The notes: generated by a model not told the origin, from the letters alone. Positions 26,629-40,445 are shown, counted from the stretch's first letter. The stretch is DNA of 64,000 nucleotides from Myotis daubentonii (GCF_963259705.1 NC_081847.1:89608546-89672545); one strand, 5' to 3'. Made by a program: numbers and translations.

Positions 26629-26840
26629 CCGTGGTCGGCAAACTGCAGCTCGCGAGCCACATGCGGTTCTTTGGCCCCTTGAGTGTGGCTCTTCCTAAGC
26701 CTTAGGAGTACCCTAATTAAGTTAATAACAATGTACCTACCTATATAGCTTAAGTTTAAAAAATTTGGCTCTCAAAAGAAATTTCAATCGTTGTACTGTT
26801 GATATTTGGCTCTGTTGACTAATGAGTTTGCCGACCACTG
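26629..26840 (+). mobile_element. Non-autonomous hAT element (family A)
   Basis: A 212-bp element with ends CCGTGGTCGGCAAACT...GTTTGCCGACCACTG and perfect target duplication CTCTAGGC. It contains a GCTCGCGAGCC palindrome near the left end, and no coding capacity. Confidence 0.93.
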
Positions 26841-29539
26841 CTCTAGGCTATGTTCTCCCCACTGCCGTCGCAAAGAGAATACTTTCAATTAGGACAAAGC
26901 ATTTATCTTCCAAAACACAATATTGAATTTCATATATTAAAGAAGAGGCCTTGTAATTATATTTGGTATGATCAATTAGTTTCATATAAAAATGTAAATT
27001 TCTATGTCCTGCTTGTAGCGACCAGGACTCTCCCATCTTATGAGCCTTGGCTAATCCCGTAGCATTTCCAAATGTGTTCTATGGGATGTTAGTCCCAAGT
27101 GATGCCCCCCCAAAATTATCCAATGAGTTTCGGAGAAGCAGCATGCTGCATCCTTTCCTTGCAAACTCACCAAAACACTAAAAATATAGACCAACGTCAC
27201 TGAAAAACCCTACTTAACTCAAGAAACATACATAGCTCAGTGTTTCCCAAGCATATTTAATAAAAATCCCCCATTATATTTGACAACATTCCCTATTACA
27301 GTATGCCTAGAAACATACCTGGGGAAATGCTACGCTATATTTATGGTTAGGATCATTAGGAAAAAGTGCCGAGCAGTTACACTCCCAGGAGTGTTTAATT
27401 TCATCAGCCAAATGTTTTTAAAACTTAAATATATAAAATATCTGTTTTTCTCTGTGAAAAAAATAATGCCGTGTGGTGATAATTTTTCCCCGTGTAAATT
27501 CATAAAACTGAAAAACGTGTCCAGGAACTTTAAAGAGCACTGAAAATGTTATAAACAGTAGCCACATGTGATTGAAGCACCGTGCCTTTGCAGTAGTATA
27601 TTGCCAAAGAAAAACTGCCGAGCCCGCCCCCCAGGAGACACCTGAGGCCCTATTCCTCTCATCAGCGCCGGCCACCACCCTCCGCATCCCGGCGCTGAAG
27701 CACTTCCCACACGGCCAATTATTCTGCCTCAACCAAGTTCATCTTCAATGTACATATTCTCCTCCTCCAAAAACCTTCACATCACAAACACAGTTCTAGA
27801 AGCTCCCTCACGCTAACCCTGCCTTCATACCTCCCCGCCCCAATGCGGCCCATCCATTGGTACCAGAGCAATATTCCTATTAAAAACAACTAATAAACAA
27901 AAGCAAAAATAAAACTACACCTCCCTCCTCCCACCCCACCCCCCAAAAAAAGAGTACTGCTCAGGCACTTCAGGCCACGCCATACGCTCGGTTTTTATAA
28001 AAATGACTTTCTTTAATCGGTGGTTTTCTCTGCCCATGAAACAAAGGAAGCATGAACTCCTCAGCCGGCACTGGGGTCCTGGCCTTACAGTGCAACTGGC
28101 ACGGAGCTCCTCTTCCTCTCCCGCTCTCAGCTCTCAGGCTGCTCTCCCACGACCCGAACCAACGCAGCCAACCTCGTGCCTCTGTGGTTTCCCATCTCTG
28201 CTGTGGCTCACGTGAAACCGGCCGCCAGGAGATGCATGCCACTCAGAGTAAACATTTTAACTGCCCCCTGGATGGTGACCCCTGCAGTCACAGCTCTGTA
28301 TTACAATCTCAACGCGGTGCCTTTCTCTCCTGGCTTCTTTTCATCCACATTGTTTACACTCCTAACCTTCCTGCCCTGGCGACTTCCAACAAGTCTGGGA
28401 ACTCCACAGGGGTGAGACACACATTGATTTATCTTTGTAGCATCTGAGGAGCGATCTCAATCTGCTCAAAAGGTGTCGGTTGAAGTCAATTTAAACACTG
28501 CTATGAAAATTGCTACAATCATGGATGTGTGGGCATCGAGCGCCCGCAATGAATATCATCTATATCCTGTTTGAACTCATGACTACAATCATGTGTGCCA
28601 CTCGCCCTGCATACGACACAGGCTACGAGACCGTCTGATGCTCGCATGCCCTGCATCCCATCCCATTAGGGACTTTCCCTTCCTCAGTGAGGATTCCAGG
28701 GCAGCCATCCACGAACTGTCCCCAGCAGTGGGAGTGGATGTATCTTTGGGGAACGGATACAGAAATAAAGGGAAAGGGCACACATTATTTCCAGTAGAAA
28801 CGTAAGCTGGAAAAGTCCAAAAAACAAAACAAAATAAGGAGCTGGTGCCGACCTCTGCCTGCAGGAGTACTGACTGCTGAGAACAAAGCTAACCAAAGGG
28901 AGGCAGAGCGACACGTGCAAAGAGGGGAACACGGTCATTTCTTGAACTCTGCATTATCTGGTCACATGGAGACCAGCCTATTGGCTGCCCAAGGTAACTA
29001 AACCAGGAAGTCCTTTCTTACTTGAGTTCTGACACTTGACTACGCGATGTATGCACACTGACCTCGTTTTTCTAGGCCTCAGTGTTCTCACCTTTCCAGT
29101 GAGTTTAAAACAGGTGTGCCTGACAGCTCTCCTGACCCCTTTTCTGGCTAAGAGTTGAAGGGCAATTAATAATGGTTTGACTATTGGCTTGCTCATTCCA
29201 GCCACACTGCCTGCCTTGATACTTCTCTGTTCTCTCTTCCTACTCATTGGTCAAGGTCCCCGTGCCTTCTAATAACCCCTCTAGTACACAAGGATCGTCT
29301 CCGAACCTCTGCAACATCACAGCCTGTCCTACGATTGTAGAATTTAGTCCTGTACCAACGAATACTGTATGGCTGGGTGGCAACCAGCTCCTGAGGACTC
29401 CAACCTCCTTAAGATTCTGTGTCCCCCTCAGAGGCCCTGCCAGCCTTGGGCTCTCCGAAAACAGGCAGGACTGTCGATAAGCTAACGTTTCACAATTCAA
29501 GGACAAAACTTGAAGCTTGGCAATACCAACTATTGGTTG

Positions 29540-29900
29540 AGAATGTCCAGACATAGAACCAAGAAATACTCCAGTGAGAATGTAAATTGACACAACCAGT
29601 TTGGAAAGACATCTGGCTTTATCTAGTGGGGCGGAGGGCGGGAGAGTGTGCATGCTCTGTGGATCAGCAATTCCACTTTCTGCTATGGACTCTAGAAAAA
29701 ATAACATCCACAGAGACACTGTTTTAGGAAGTAAAGAACTGTCAACAAACTAAATGTTCATCAATAGTTACAGCTACATAATATATTTTCCCCTGTATAT
29801 TCATAGCGAAACTCTAGAGTTCTGAACTATGCTAGTATACTGCACATCTACGACACTGGTTGCCGCTGAAAAAAGAAGTAAATCGAAGAAACTTCAGCTT
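29540..29900 (+). mobile_element. Old L1/HAL1-like fragment
   Basis: The sequence 'TGTAAATTGACACAACCAGTTTGGAAAGACATCTGG', then 'AGCAATTCCACTTTC' and 'AACTAAATGTTCATCAATAG' follow the order of the last part of L1-type ORF2. Too diverged for a family name. Confidence 0.55.
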
Positions 29901-29991
29901 TTCCTGCTACACGTTATTTAAAAGAAATTCAAAGCAACTACGACAACATGTCCACAACTACTGATTTCAGCTGGTGGTTGTTGGTCTATGC

Positions 29992-30202
29992 CAGTGGTCG
30001 GCAAACTCATTCGTCAACAGAGCCAAATATCAACAGTACAACGATTGAAATTTCTTTTGAGAGCCAAATTTTTTAAACTTAAACTATATAGGTAGGTACA
30101 TTTTTATTAACTTAATTAGGGTACTCCTAAGGCTTAGGAAGAGCCACACTCAAGGGGCCAAAGAACCGCACGTGGCTCGCGAGCCGCAGTTTGCTGACCA
30201 CG
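29992..30202 (-). mobile_element. Non-autonomous hAT element (family A)
   Basis: A reverse-orientation, near-identical copy of the element at 26629, with perfect target duplication GTCTATGC. Confidence 0.93.
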
Positions 30203-30300
30203 GTCTATGCTATTTTACTGTATTCGGAAAATTTTCCAAACCTAGACTAACACTGTTAATGCTTTTCTTCTTTTATCCACAATTTGGCTTCTCTCTACTC

Positions 30301-30561
30301 CAGCGATTTTCAACCAATGTGCCGCAAGAAAATTTAAAGCATGTAATACCTGCCTATGTAGGCAGGGGCACGGACCCCTTTTCCCTTATGTTGTCAAATA
30401 ACAAAATGACACCAGCCAACACATCAACAGCCATCAGTGTGAATGAATCAAAATTATACCTATTGTTTGTCAGATTGGCAAACAATGTATATTTTGGTGT
30501 GCCACAGAAGTCTAGTAATTAGTTTATGTGTGCCATGAGATGGAAAAGGTTAAAATCGCTG
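30301..30561 (+). mobile_element. Non-autonomous hAT element (family C)
   Basis: A 261-bp element with terminal repeats CAGCGATTTTCAACC...GGTTAAAATCGCTG, unlike families A and B inside. The flanks CTCTACTC / CTCTATAA are a diverged 8-bp duplication. Confidence 0.82.
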
Positions 30562-31312
30562 CTCTATAATCTATGAGATTCGTCCCTTGTTTCAAGTTAC
30601 GTTCATGTGTAGACATTTTTATGGAAGCAAATAAATACCTACATGGAAATTATATACAAAGTGCACAGGTACATCATACAGAGTTCAACGTCCCTCTCAA
30701 CTTTCCCCGACCGCGCCCAGTGCTTCGGAAGTAATGGCCATTGACGATGTATCATGTTTGCTTCTGGAGCTGTTCCTAGTTTGCATTTGTATATGCATGT
30801 ATTCAACTCTATGATTTGGTATTTTACATTTATTCTCAGAAAAATGACTGATTTGAGCTTATTAAAATTCCAAAAGTTAGAAAACTGCATGGGAAAATGT
30901 TTCTGGGATTTAAAAAAGGGGGGGGGGGGAAGAACCCTATGAAGGATTTCATTATAACAATGGCTATGATTACTTTAGAAGTCAGAATAAATCTCCGTAT
31001 TCATAGGTAGTAATAACCGCTAAGTAGAAAATTACCTATATCTTGCCGGCAGGAACCCTTCTTGTAAATATGGTTTTTCTTTTAATGTAAGAACATTATG
31101 AAATATCTGTCAATTGAAGAACAGATGAGAAAAATCGCTCAAAATCCCACTCCTTAAAGCACCCCTAAGCATTTTATAAAATTCCTCCGAGCCTATTTTT
31201 CGGATGTGTTTCTATTTTAAATCTATCCTTTATCTACACATTGAATTACAATAGTCTATTTTATATTTTACCCTTTCCATACCACTATGAAACCATTAAA
31301 AATATTTCAAAT

Positions 31313-31525
31313 CGCCCTGACCGGTTTGGCTCAGTGGATAGAGCGTCGGCCTGTGGACTCAAGGGTCCTGGGTTCTATTCCAGTCAAGGGCATATACCTT
31401 GGTTGCGGGCACATCCCCAGTGGGGAGTGTGCAGGAGGCAGCTGATCGATGTTTCTCTCTCATCGATGTTTCTAACTCCCTATCCCTCTCCTTCCTCTCT
31501 GTAAAAAATCAATAAAATATATTTT
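31313..31525 (+). mobile_element. VES SINE
   Basis: A full-length sense VES, 'GGATAGAGCGTC' head type, nearly identical to those at 9103 and 15375. It is flanked by an exact duplication AAAAATATTTCAAAT. Confidence 0.93.
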
Positions 31526-31572
31526 AAAAAATATTTCAAATGGTTAAAAATATTTATCAACTCGTTTCAAGT

Positions 31573-31745
31573 GAGTGGTGTTCAATTTGGCTGTATATGA
31601 GAACTTTTAGGGAAATTCTTTTAAATGCAAGTTTGAGGCAACTCCAAACTTATTAAATAAAAATCTTTGGCTGTGGAATCGGTGTCAGCATTTTCTCATA
31701 TAGTTCCAAGTGGTTCTAATATGCAGCCACATTTGAGAACCACTG
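31573..31745 (+). mobile_element. MER5-like hAT-Charlie remnant
   Basis: The interval starts GAGTGGTGTTCAA and ends TTTGAGAACCACTG, with a weakly preserved 'GAACTT...AATGCAA' middle as in MER5-type elements. Old and diverged; the right end is the clearest part. Confidence 0.55.
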
Positions 31746-32445
31746 ATACCACCGGTGAACATTTAAATTATGTCCTTTATTTATATGTGAAATAGCATTG
31801 ATATGACTATCAAAGTGCACATAATACTTTTTCCTTATATTCCAGAATACTTCAAGATAGGCTTGCAGAAGTGGCATTATCAATTCAGGCATCATAAGTT
31901 ATGTAATGACCTTCTGCAAATAGTGCCAAGTGGCTTTTCAAATGACTTGTTTCGGTTTACATTCTCATCGGTAGTATACAATCAAAAAGCACCGTTTAGA
32001 GTCGGGGTGAAGTGCAAGGACTGATTAATGTATTCGATACATTAAAAAACACCCTCCAATGGTTGCCTTTCCTTGCAGTTCTATGACTGTTACTAAGTTC
32101 AAATGCTTATTCACATATTTGTCGGGTCCTTCGTTTTATGGATTGGAGCTCCTCTGCTCATATCCCTAGACCACAATGCTCTAAGCTCGTTTTTTTTTTT
32201 TCTGATTGTTTTAATAATCTCTACATATAATCCCTCTAGAACGTTAACAAAAGATTTCCTCCAATGTCACTTAGGTTTTGGGTTTCCTATGCAGACACAT
32301 AAAACTTCATGTAGTCAATTATGTCCATCTTTCCTTTGTAATTTATTTTACAGCTTCTAACTCTGAAGAGTCATGTCTCTAAGGTGGACTGAAATGTTAG
32401 ATTTGAATTTTTATAATTGTTCCCCAATGGTATGACTTTTCATGT

Positions 32446-32505
32446 TAAAATGTTCCATCATGTCTGTATCTTCCTTAAAATTTTCCATCATATCTGTATC
32501 TTCCT
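32446..32505. repeat. 30-bp tandem duplication
   Basis: TTCCATCATGTCTGTATCTTCCTT is followed by a second copy, TTCCATCATATCTGTATCTTCCTT, with a 30-bp period. Confidence 0.85.
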
Positions 32506-34529
32506 TAATATAAACATGACTAGCACATCACATGTCCAATAAACATTTATCATGTTTAATGGCTTCCTCTGGCCCACACAGAAGAGTGGCCTTTCCTTGG
32601 CCATTACTGCTTTTCTGATTCATCCCCCTACCCCTTTTCTGCAAAAGACTCTGGCCCTGCTCATTGGAAACTCCTTGATCAGCAGAATGTCAACAGAAGT
32701 CAGCTCAGCATTCTGCTGGCTCTGGGAAAATTTTTACCTTTAAATGTTTGATAAAGGAAATGTCTAAAATTAACTTCACCAACTAAAACTGTTAAGATTG
32801 GCATTCATACCACGGGACAAATGTCAATTTAATTTAGTTTTCTTCTCTCTTCGCTCTTTCTCCTCTTTCTTTGCTCAGTGGTAGGAGTCTCCTCTGATTA
32901 GAAGTGTCACCATATAAAGATATTTAATGGACATCCCTCCTCACCATAAAACATGAGTTTCATGAAATTCAAGTATCATAGTTATTTGGGATGGCACGGA
33001 ATGCAGCCACAACAGTCAGATGGAATTACAAAGGAAAAAAAAAAAACTTTGCAAAAGGCCTACTTTCTAGGTATGAACCTTCGTGAAAACAATATACTTG
33101 GAGGAAGGAAAAACAAATACGAGGACAGGTGAATGTAAGCGTCTTTCCCTTCCTCAAACTGGCTTCCACCTAAGAGTCAGGCAGGAGGCCTAAGAGAAAT
33201 TTATACACCTCGTTCTTGTCTTCATTTCACCCTCTGGGGCCCAGGATTCAGGAGAGACATAAGTTGGGAGCAGGAACTGCAGAAATGCTGATGTTTGCTA
33301 CAAGCCTTATTAACACTCTTCCGTACAGAATAAAACAGTAAAATAAAGGTAAGAATGGCTAGGATCCATGCAAATGTAAAGAGAGAATAAATAATATGGC
33401 TTCCGGCTAATGGTTTGGGAAATCTATAAAATCAGACACACATACATATTAATAAATTCCAAAAGTAATGCCACTAGAACGTTATATATGTATTACCTTT
33501 GATTTACAGAAATAAACATCTTCCTTAGGGAAAAAATGCGCATTTTGAAGGCCCATGGGGAGAAATGTATCTTTAGACAAAACAGGACTTCCTGTACATT
33601 ATTTTATAGCAAGGCCAATGGTCCAACCAGGCACACAGAGACCCTTCAGACAACAGCTCCAATCAAAAATTTTTAGAAAGGGGGAGGACAATATGTAAAC
33701 ATAATCGGGGTGAAAAGGAAAAGAATTTGTGAGCCAAGGTAATAAGTCAAGAAAAATTTTTTTAAAACTGAAGCCCTATTTAATCAACTAATTAAATGGT
33801 AACTGATTAAACTGTTGCTAAAATTATAGAGAACTATCTATGTTTATGTAACAATAAGAGAACTGTTTTCCCTTTTTTAATGTTTAAAAAACGTAGAATA
33901 TCATGGCTTCTGGCCATTTGGCAAACATCTTATTTAAATGAGAACAATTCCAATCCACTCACTTGACCTGAATGAATATTCTTGAGGTTTTAAATAGCCA
34001 CTTAAAGCTTTCGGGAAATCGTTCCTCGATGCACCTGCCACCTAATTCCATGAAATCGATATCTCCCTGAAGCTAAGTCAGGAAATCTTCGGTGATGAAT
34101 TAAACTAGGACTGTGGCTTCATGAGCTGCTAGCAGATAAAAGAGAGCAGTGACGCTGAAAATCATTACAGTTAAATAGGTTTACCTCTTTGGGGAGGGGT
34201 GTTTTCTCAGGTACCGTCAGCACAATGAACAGCAGCATATCATGTCAGGGTAGCAATAACCACTTTAACATGTGGTCTAGGGCCCTCCTATTCCTGGGTG
34301 TCGGTGTATCAGCCATGAACAACATTCTTTCTGGCTGTGCCTGCAATGAACCCACTGTGATTGTGGGACACAGCTGTCCATCAATACAAAAAGGAAAGCG
34401 GATAAGATCGATTCAAAGTTCATTCAAAGGTAAAAGAAAACAAGTATTTGCTGAAATCCAGATATGTTCCTCTGTAAGCAGAACACCAAAAGTCGCCCTA
34501 TTTCCAGTCACCGGCACCATGTGATACAG

Positions 34530-34716
34530 CAGGGGTGGGGAACGTCCGAGAAATCATCTGGTCTGGCCCTGCCAAGGCACCTGCAGGCGGGACTCGAAAT
34601 TCAACGCGTCGAGGAGTTTTTGTGAGCAGCATACGTTTATATAAGGTGAACTGTATGAAGCAAACGATGTTATAAAGACCCAATGGGCCTTGGCAGGACA
34701 CAGATCCCCACCCCTG
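34530..34716 (+). mobile_element. Non-autonomous hAT element (family D)
   Basis: A 187-bp element with perfect terminal repeats CAGGGGTGGGG...CCCCACCCCTG, related to 14042. The flanks TGATACAG / TTATACCT are a worn 8-bp duplication with TA in the middle. Confidence 0.82.
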
Positions 34717-35228
34717 TTATACCTGAAGGGCTGAGGTTCCACAGAGAAAGGTTTCACAGACACACACATATATTTTTAAAAGCTCTCCTAAACAGAAGAC
34801 CCCTGGTACTAGTCTTCAAATGCTACCTCTCCCCCAATAATTACTACCTGATTGACCTCCATATACCGATCCTTATCGTTGCTTAGGATTCAAACATGGG
34901 GTATCATGACTTTATTTTCAACACAGAGAATGAACAAAGAGATACGATCTGAAATTTTAAACCTCTTCAATCCTTTACATGGTAAATATTTGATGACCCT
35001 AAAATTGTTCCTTTTGTCACTTGGCTTGATAAACTGAGTTTTAAGAAAACTCGGGAAATTTTCAAAACAAATAGATGTTAGTGTAGCCTCTTCCTGTGTC
35101 TCTCATTTCCTCCTCGGTTTGTTCATGCCTTCTAATGCGCATTCTGCATTTTCTTCTTTCTTTTTTCCCCCTTTGGGGCACCCCACACTTCAACTCTAAC
35201 ATTTTCCTGTTGCCTAACATTTGATTCT

Positions 35229-35460
35229 GATAGAGAGACTGAGCTTTGGAATCAGCCAGACCCCGGCTCAAATGTCAGGTCCTCTCCTTATAGCTGTGTG
35301 ATATTAACAAGATACCTCGCATCTCTCAGCATCCATTTCCTCATCGGTAGAATGAAGAAACAATACCCACTTCTTAATGTTACTGTGTGGATTAAATTTT
35401 CTAAAAAATAGAAACTGCTTGGCTCAGTGCCTGACGCTGATCAGTTACTGCAGAAATGTT
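35229..35460 (+). mobile_element. MIR SINE
   Basis: The words 'TTTGGAATCAGCCAGACCCCGGCTCAAATGTCAG', 'TATAGCTGTGTGATATTAACAAG', 'ATTTCCTCATCGGTAGAATG', 'TGTGTGGATTAAAT' and 'GGCTCAGTGCCTGAC' follow MIR from head to tail. This is an ancient mammalian tRNA-derived SINE, nearly full-length. Confidence 0.82.
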
Positions 35461-36932
35461 AATTTCCGGCCCTTTTGCCAAATGACATTCAACAGACAGG
35501 TCTAATGATAGGTACAGACACATACATCTATGTTTCTTTGTTTCTGTTATTTACCTGCATTCTACCTCTGGACCTAATAAACTTCCTTGGTGTTCAACAC
35601 ACATCAAGCTTTTCATTACCCTCCAGGAAAAGAACTAGAATAATATTACATAAATAAATAAATAACAGCCCAAAGAGGGATCAAATTGCTAAAGGACATG
35701 TTCAGAATTGAAGGCACTCTAGCATATTCTCTGTAAAATCTTAAAATGCCTGACCAGTTTAAAGAGGAGAGGCAGTAAAAGGCCTTCACAGTGCAACCCA
35801 ATGTGATTCTTAGTAAAACGGGGCTAGAATAATGAAGTCCTCTCTGTGACGATAAAGCAAAACATTCTCTGGGAAAAATCGCTCATCACCCTCAAGAATG
35901 TGTATCCATGTAGGCAGGCTGCTTTGCTTAAAGGAGCCCCAAGCAAAAAGGGTGGGGAGCAGACACGACTTGAGCAAGAAAGACCATGGAGATGCAGTCA
36001 GCGTCCACAGAGAAGAAGGCTAGAAAGGAAAACAAAACGTTTCTACCTCACACTGGGACAGGACTTGCACATGTCAATAAATGTGCAGTCAAAATACGGC
36101 CCCAGTGTACACAGACTGCCATTCAGACAGAGAAATGAGCACCAAGGCCTCCCAAACGTTCCCTTTCCAACAAATCACTCTCTCTCTGTTGTGATTCCAG
36201 TCACACGATGGAACAGAGAGAACGTCTGTGAGCGACATCACCTTCTACCCATCGTTCAGCTCACACTGCCTGGCCTTCAGTGTCCGGCTGCACTCTCACA
36301 CCCACTGAGCAGGAACAGGGGGAGGAGTGACAGCTGTGTGGGGTTCCATACAGGGAGACCCTGCATGTCCGTGTGCACCCGAAGTCCCTAGCTGGTACCT
36401 ACCCGGAAGGAAGGAATGGAACCACGCCAATGCAATCCCAGCCACGCCTGCTAGTTCAAGCATTCGGTTCAGCATCACCTCCTGACCAACACGAAAGCAG
36501 CTGAGGCTCTACTATAATCATCACGGAAAGGTGTCCCAAATCCTTCATTCGAGGAAGAGCCTTCATACACACCAACGCTGTCTCCAAGCCATGCCGGGGT
36601 CTGAAACCAGACTGGAAAATATTACATATGTGTATATATAGCAACACTCCACAAAGCACTCTTCTGCTACGGCATACTTATGGACGGCTGCGTAACCCGT
36701 CCTATGGGCACAGAAACACAGTGCCTTCTCGGGGTGAAAATATGAACATTCAAGGAAAGATCCTTTCCACAGGAGGAGGCACGCTGAAGGCACAGGGGGG
36801 CCTGGAGCTGCCTGGGAAGGTAGTTGAGGCGGTCCCAAATGGAACATACTTTGTCCTGAAGGGAAGAGAGAAAACACAGTGTTGGTTTCCAAGGCTCATC
36901 TTCTGCACGTGGTATGCAGGATCAAACTATCC

Positions 36933-37144
36933 CCGTGGTCGGCAAACTGCGGCTCGCGAGCCACCTGCGGCTCTTTGGCCCCTTGGGTGTGGCTCTTCCT
37001 AAGCCTTAGGAGCACCCTAATTAAGTTAATAACAATGTACCTACCTATCTAGTTTAAGCTTAAGAAATTTGGCTCTCAAAAGAAATTTCAATCGTCGTCC
37101 TGTTGATATTTGGCTCTGTTGACGAATGAGTTTGCCGACCACTG
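36933..37144 (+). mobile_element. Non-autonomous hAT element (family A)
   Basis: A near-identical copy of the element at 26629, with perfect target duplication AACTATCC. Full-length. Confidence 0.93.
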
Positions 37145-38212
37145 AACTATCCTGATATTATTTTAAAAGAAAAAGAAAACCGTTGGCTTTACGGGAAGGC
37201 AATGACAGGTGAACCCTTGAAGCTCTGCTGGATTACCCAACGTGCCTTTTCCTGGAGGCCCCTGTGCCACACCACGTTCATAGTCCTACCAACCACGACT
37301 GCGTATCAGACTCTCTATGCCCGCGGAGGTCCAGGCCGACAGCCCTTGCTCATCACGCAGACAGGGCCGGGGACCTTTGAACGAATAACAACTGCAAGTG
37401 GTAGAGATAATAATAATAAAAAATATGATCAATGGAGAGCCAAGGAGTATGATATGTTAAAGGGCAAGAACAAATGAACTTAAAATATATCCATTTTCCT
37501 TCTCACTACTTAACAAGCAGGCTTTTTAGAAACAAAGTGATGGACATTATATAGAGTTTCCAGAGTTTAACTAGAGAATTCACTCATTTTACCTTCTTGA
37601 GGCCTTTATTACAAGATTAAAGACGATACATCTCCTTTTTGATGTCCCTTTCCCCCTAAACTAATACAATACTACAAAAATAGAGGAAACTTTCAACCCA
37701 GGCACGGAAATTTTACTAAGGTTTGGTATTTCCAGAATGTGACTAAAATAAAATGAAATGGGTTACATCACTACAGCATTATTTTCTATGTACTTAGCCC
37801 AAATATTTATTTGCTTCAAGTAAATGGCTATCTCTAAGACTGCTTGTCATCTGTAATTCCACTTAAGGTTAACATAATTCTGTCGTCTCGTCTCCATTTC
37901 TCTTGCTCTACTGGCCAGACTCCTCCGATTCTCGTCAGTTATACTCAGTCTGTAATAAAATGAAAAGCCTGGTAATGTCGCCTGGTCCACAGCCTTCTCT
38001 ACACGCCCCGTGTATGCTATGGTTTCCAGGTCAATTAGTCCACAGCTGCCAAATATCCAAAGCCTTATAGACCGATCTGGACCTGAGATTTCTACTAAAT
38101 TTAATACTCACTGCATTTTTCTGGACATTCTCCACTAATTTCATTGCATCTCATAAAATATTCTTTGCATTTCCCATAAGGAAAATGCAAAGAATGAATA
38201 GATCACCTAGGC

Positions 38213-38424
38213 CCGTGGTCGGCAAACTGTGGCTCGCGAGCCACATGCGGCTCTTTGGCCCCTTGGGTGTGGCTCTTCCTAAGCCTGAGGAGCACCCTAA
38301 TTAAGTTAATACCAATGTACCTACCTATATAGTTTAAGTTTAAAAACTTTGGCTCTCAAAAGAAATTTCAATCGTCGTCCTGTTGATATTTGGCTCTGTT
38401 GACTAATGAGTTTGCCGACCATAG
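38213..38424 (+). mobile_element. Non-autonomous hAT element (family A)
   Basis: A near-identical copy of the element at 26629, with perfect target duplication ACCTAGGC. The right terminal repeat has a changed end (CCATAG for CCACTG). Confidence 0.92.
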
Positions 38425-39816
38425 ACCTAGGCTAAGGACTCCAAAAATATTATACTTAAAGGAATAGGTCCCTCAGTAGCTTAGCTCAAACTTACAGTCC
38501 ACTGGATGATTAGTGATATTCAATGTGCTTTCTTCTTAAGTTTTAAGTCCTCATGTTTGACATATTGACCCTCTATTGCATAACCTAAGGGTCTGACCAA
38601 GGATAGTAATATGAGTCTCCTCAAACATCCCTAATCCAGATGTTGGCTAATGATGTTTATAATTAATATATGTTCAATTGAATAAACATTTACTGAGAGT
38701 CTGCTATGATCTAGGAACTATACAGTGTATACAAACATGAGTATGATATGTCACTCGCTATTTTGGAATTTAGAGTTGAGTTAGGAGCAAGACATATAAG
38801 CCAAAAGAACTATGATAAAGATACGGTAAAAACCTCCCTTGGAATATGAAAGAAGGAACCAGATTTACACCTGGAAATTGTGGGGAAAGCTTCCCAGGGG
38901 ACATGACAATCTGCATTTAAATAATAGAGATTTTAAGGGGGGCAGTGATGGTAACAACCCACAGACACCAAGACATTTGCATAAATGTAATTTATAAGAA
39001 TCTTGGAAATCAGATCACTACTCAAAAGTAAAATATATTCTAACCTATATTTAGTTTAATAGGCAGCAAAACTAGTTCAGTATGATGGAAAATTCCTAGT
39101 ATACTGTGAACACACAATAAATATTACACAAGCCAAAAATGTGAGAACCTTAATGACAGCGCGTACAAATAGTGACATAAATTTTCCAAATAATTGTTAT
39201 CTACACATTTAAATATAGCCCTCCTCGGAGACAGCAAAGTGGTTTTGTTCACTACAGTCTATTCTCCAAAAATTCATTCCATGTATGTGACGCTTCATAA
39301 TCAAATTTCAGACAAAATTTGGATGATAGCAAAACTATGCAGGACTCTGAAACACATCTTTTTCCCGAAAGACACGCCAATTAGGTAATTAGCAGGAGGT
39401 ATTGCCGGGATACTACAAGTTAACGCATCCAAGTCTGGAAGACGAGAAAGCAGAGGAAATACTGCATCAATAGTGGGCATTCAAAAGGCTACCGTGGCCC
39501 AAGCATGGGAGCTAGCTAGGGAAATACACCTGAGTTACAATTAAGGTCCTCCCTCCCCAAAGCCTCACACTTAATGAAAAATAACTTATTCACTGGGATA
39601 TTGTAAATCAGGAAAATACCTGATACTAGAGTGCCAACATTAATCCTTATCAGATATCATATTAAAAACAACCTGGACTCTGATTCATCAAATAACCATG
39701 GTTTTAAATTTTATCCCTGAATCTGAGCCGAGAATACAAACTAACTAGAATCCCTTTCCCAACTTCCCAGAAAATTTAAGACAAAAAATAATTATTAAAC
39801 AATGGTATATACTTCT

Positions 39817-40036
39817 TTTTAAAAAATATATATATTTTTATTGATTTCAGAGAGGAAGGGAGAGGGAGAGAGTAATAGAAACATCAATGATGAGAGAGAA
39901 TCATTGATCGGCTGCCTCCTGCACATCCCACACTGGAGATAGAGCCCACAATCCAGGCATGTGCCCTGACCGGGAATGGAACCATGACCTCCTGGTTCAC
40001 AGGTTGATGATCAACCATCGAGCCATGCCTGCCAGG
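39817..40036 (-). mobile_element. VES SINE
   Basis: A full-length antisense VES of the 'GGTTGATGATCAACC' head type, with an A/T-rich tail at the left end. TACTTCT on both sides is a possible short target duplication. Confidence 0.88.
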
Positions 40037-40283
40037 CAGGATTACTTCTAATTGAAATATGAACCTTTTGGCACCATTGTGCCAAAATATTACTGTGGAA
40101 TATCTTCGAATACAAATTTGACTCAACAACCCATTCAATCTTGATTAATTTCCTCATATTCCTAATAATACAGCAAACAGTAAAATCTCATAAATCAAAT
40201 ATCTTAAAATTGGCAGCAGATTTTTCAAATTATTTTATCATCATCAGAGCCTTATAATGTGGATAAACAGTTATAGTTTTCCC

Positions 40284-40366
40284 CGTTGATGTTTCTATTA
40301 CTCTCTCCCTCTCCCTTCCTCTCTGAAATCAATAAAAATATATATATTAAAAAAAAAAAAAAAAAA
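40284..40366 (+). mobile_element. 5'-truncated VES SINE
   Basis: Only the 3' third of VES is present: the GTTGATGTTTCTAT word, CT-rich tract, TCTGAAATCAATAAAAATATATAT and a run of about 18 A residues. The tRNA-like head is missing. Confidence 0.82.
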
Positions 40367-40367
40367 G

Positions 40368-40445
40368 ACTGAGGGACTTCTCCAGGATTATACACTATGT
40401 TACAAACAGAGCAGAGCTAGAATTCAAATTTTCATCCACTCGATC
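40368..40445 (-). mobile_element. MIR-like fragment behind truncated VES
   Basis: 'GACTTCTCCAGGATTATACACTATGTTACAAACAGAGCAGAGCTAGAATTCAAAT' resembles the antisense MIR core. It follows directly on the A tail of the truncated VES. Confidence 0.4.

Noticed and set aside
29992..30202. The GCTCGCGAGCC palindrome as a regulatory site
   Set aside because: It recurs at the same place in all four family A hAT copies, so it belongs to the transposon end structure.
35846..36391. Plus-strand open frame of 181 codons
   Set aside because: No domain or familiar motif, no splice context, and it is antisense to ASXL3. The composition looks like random intronic sequence.
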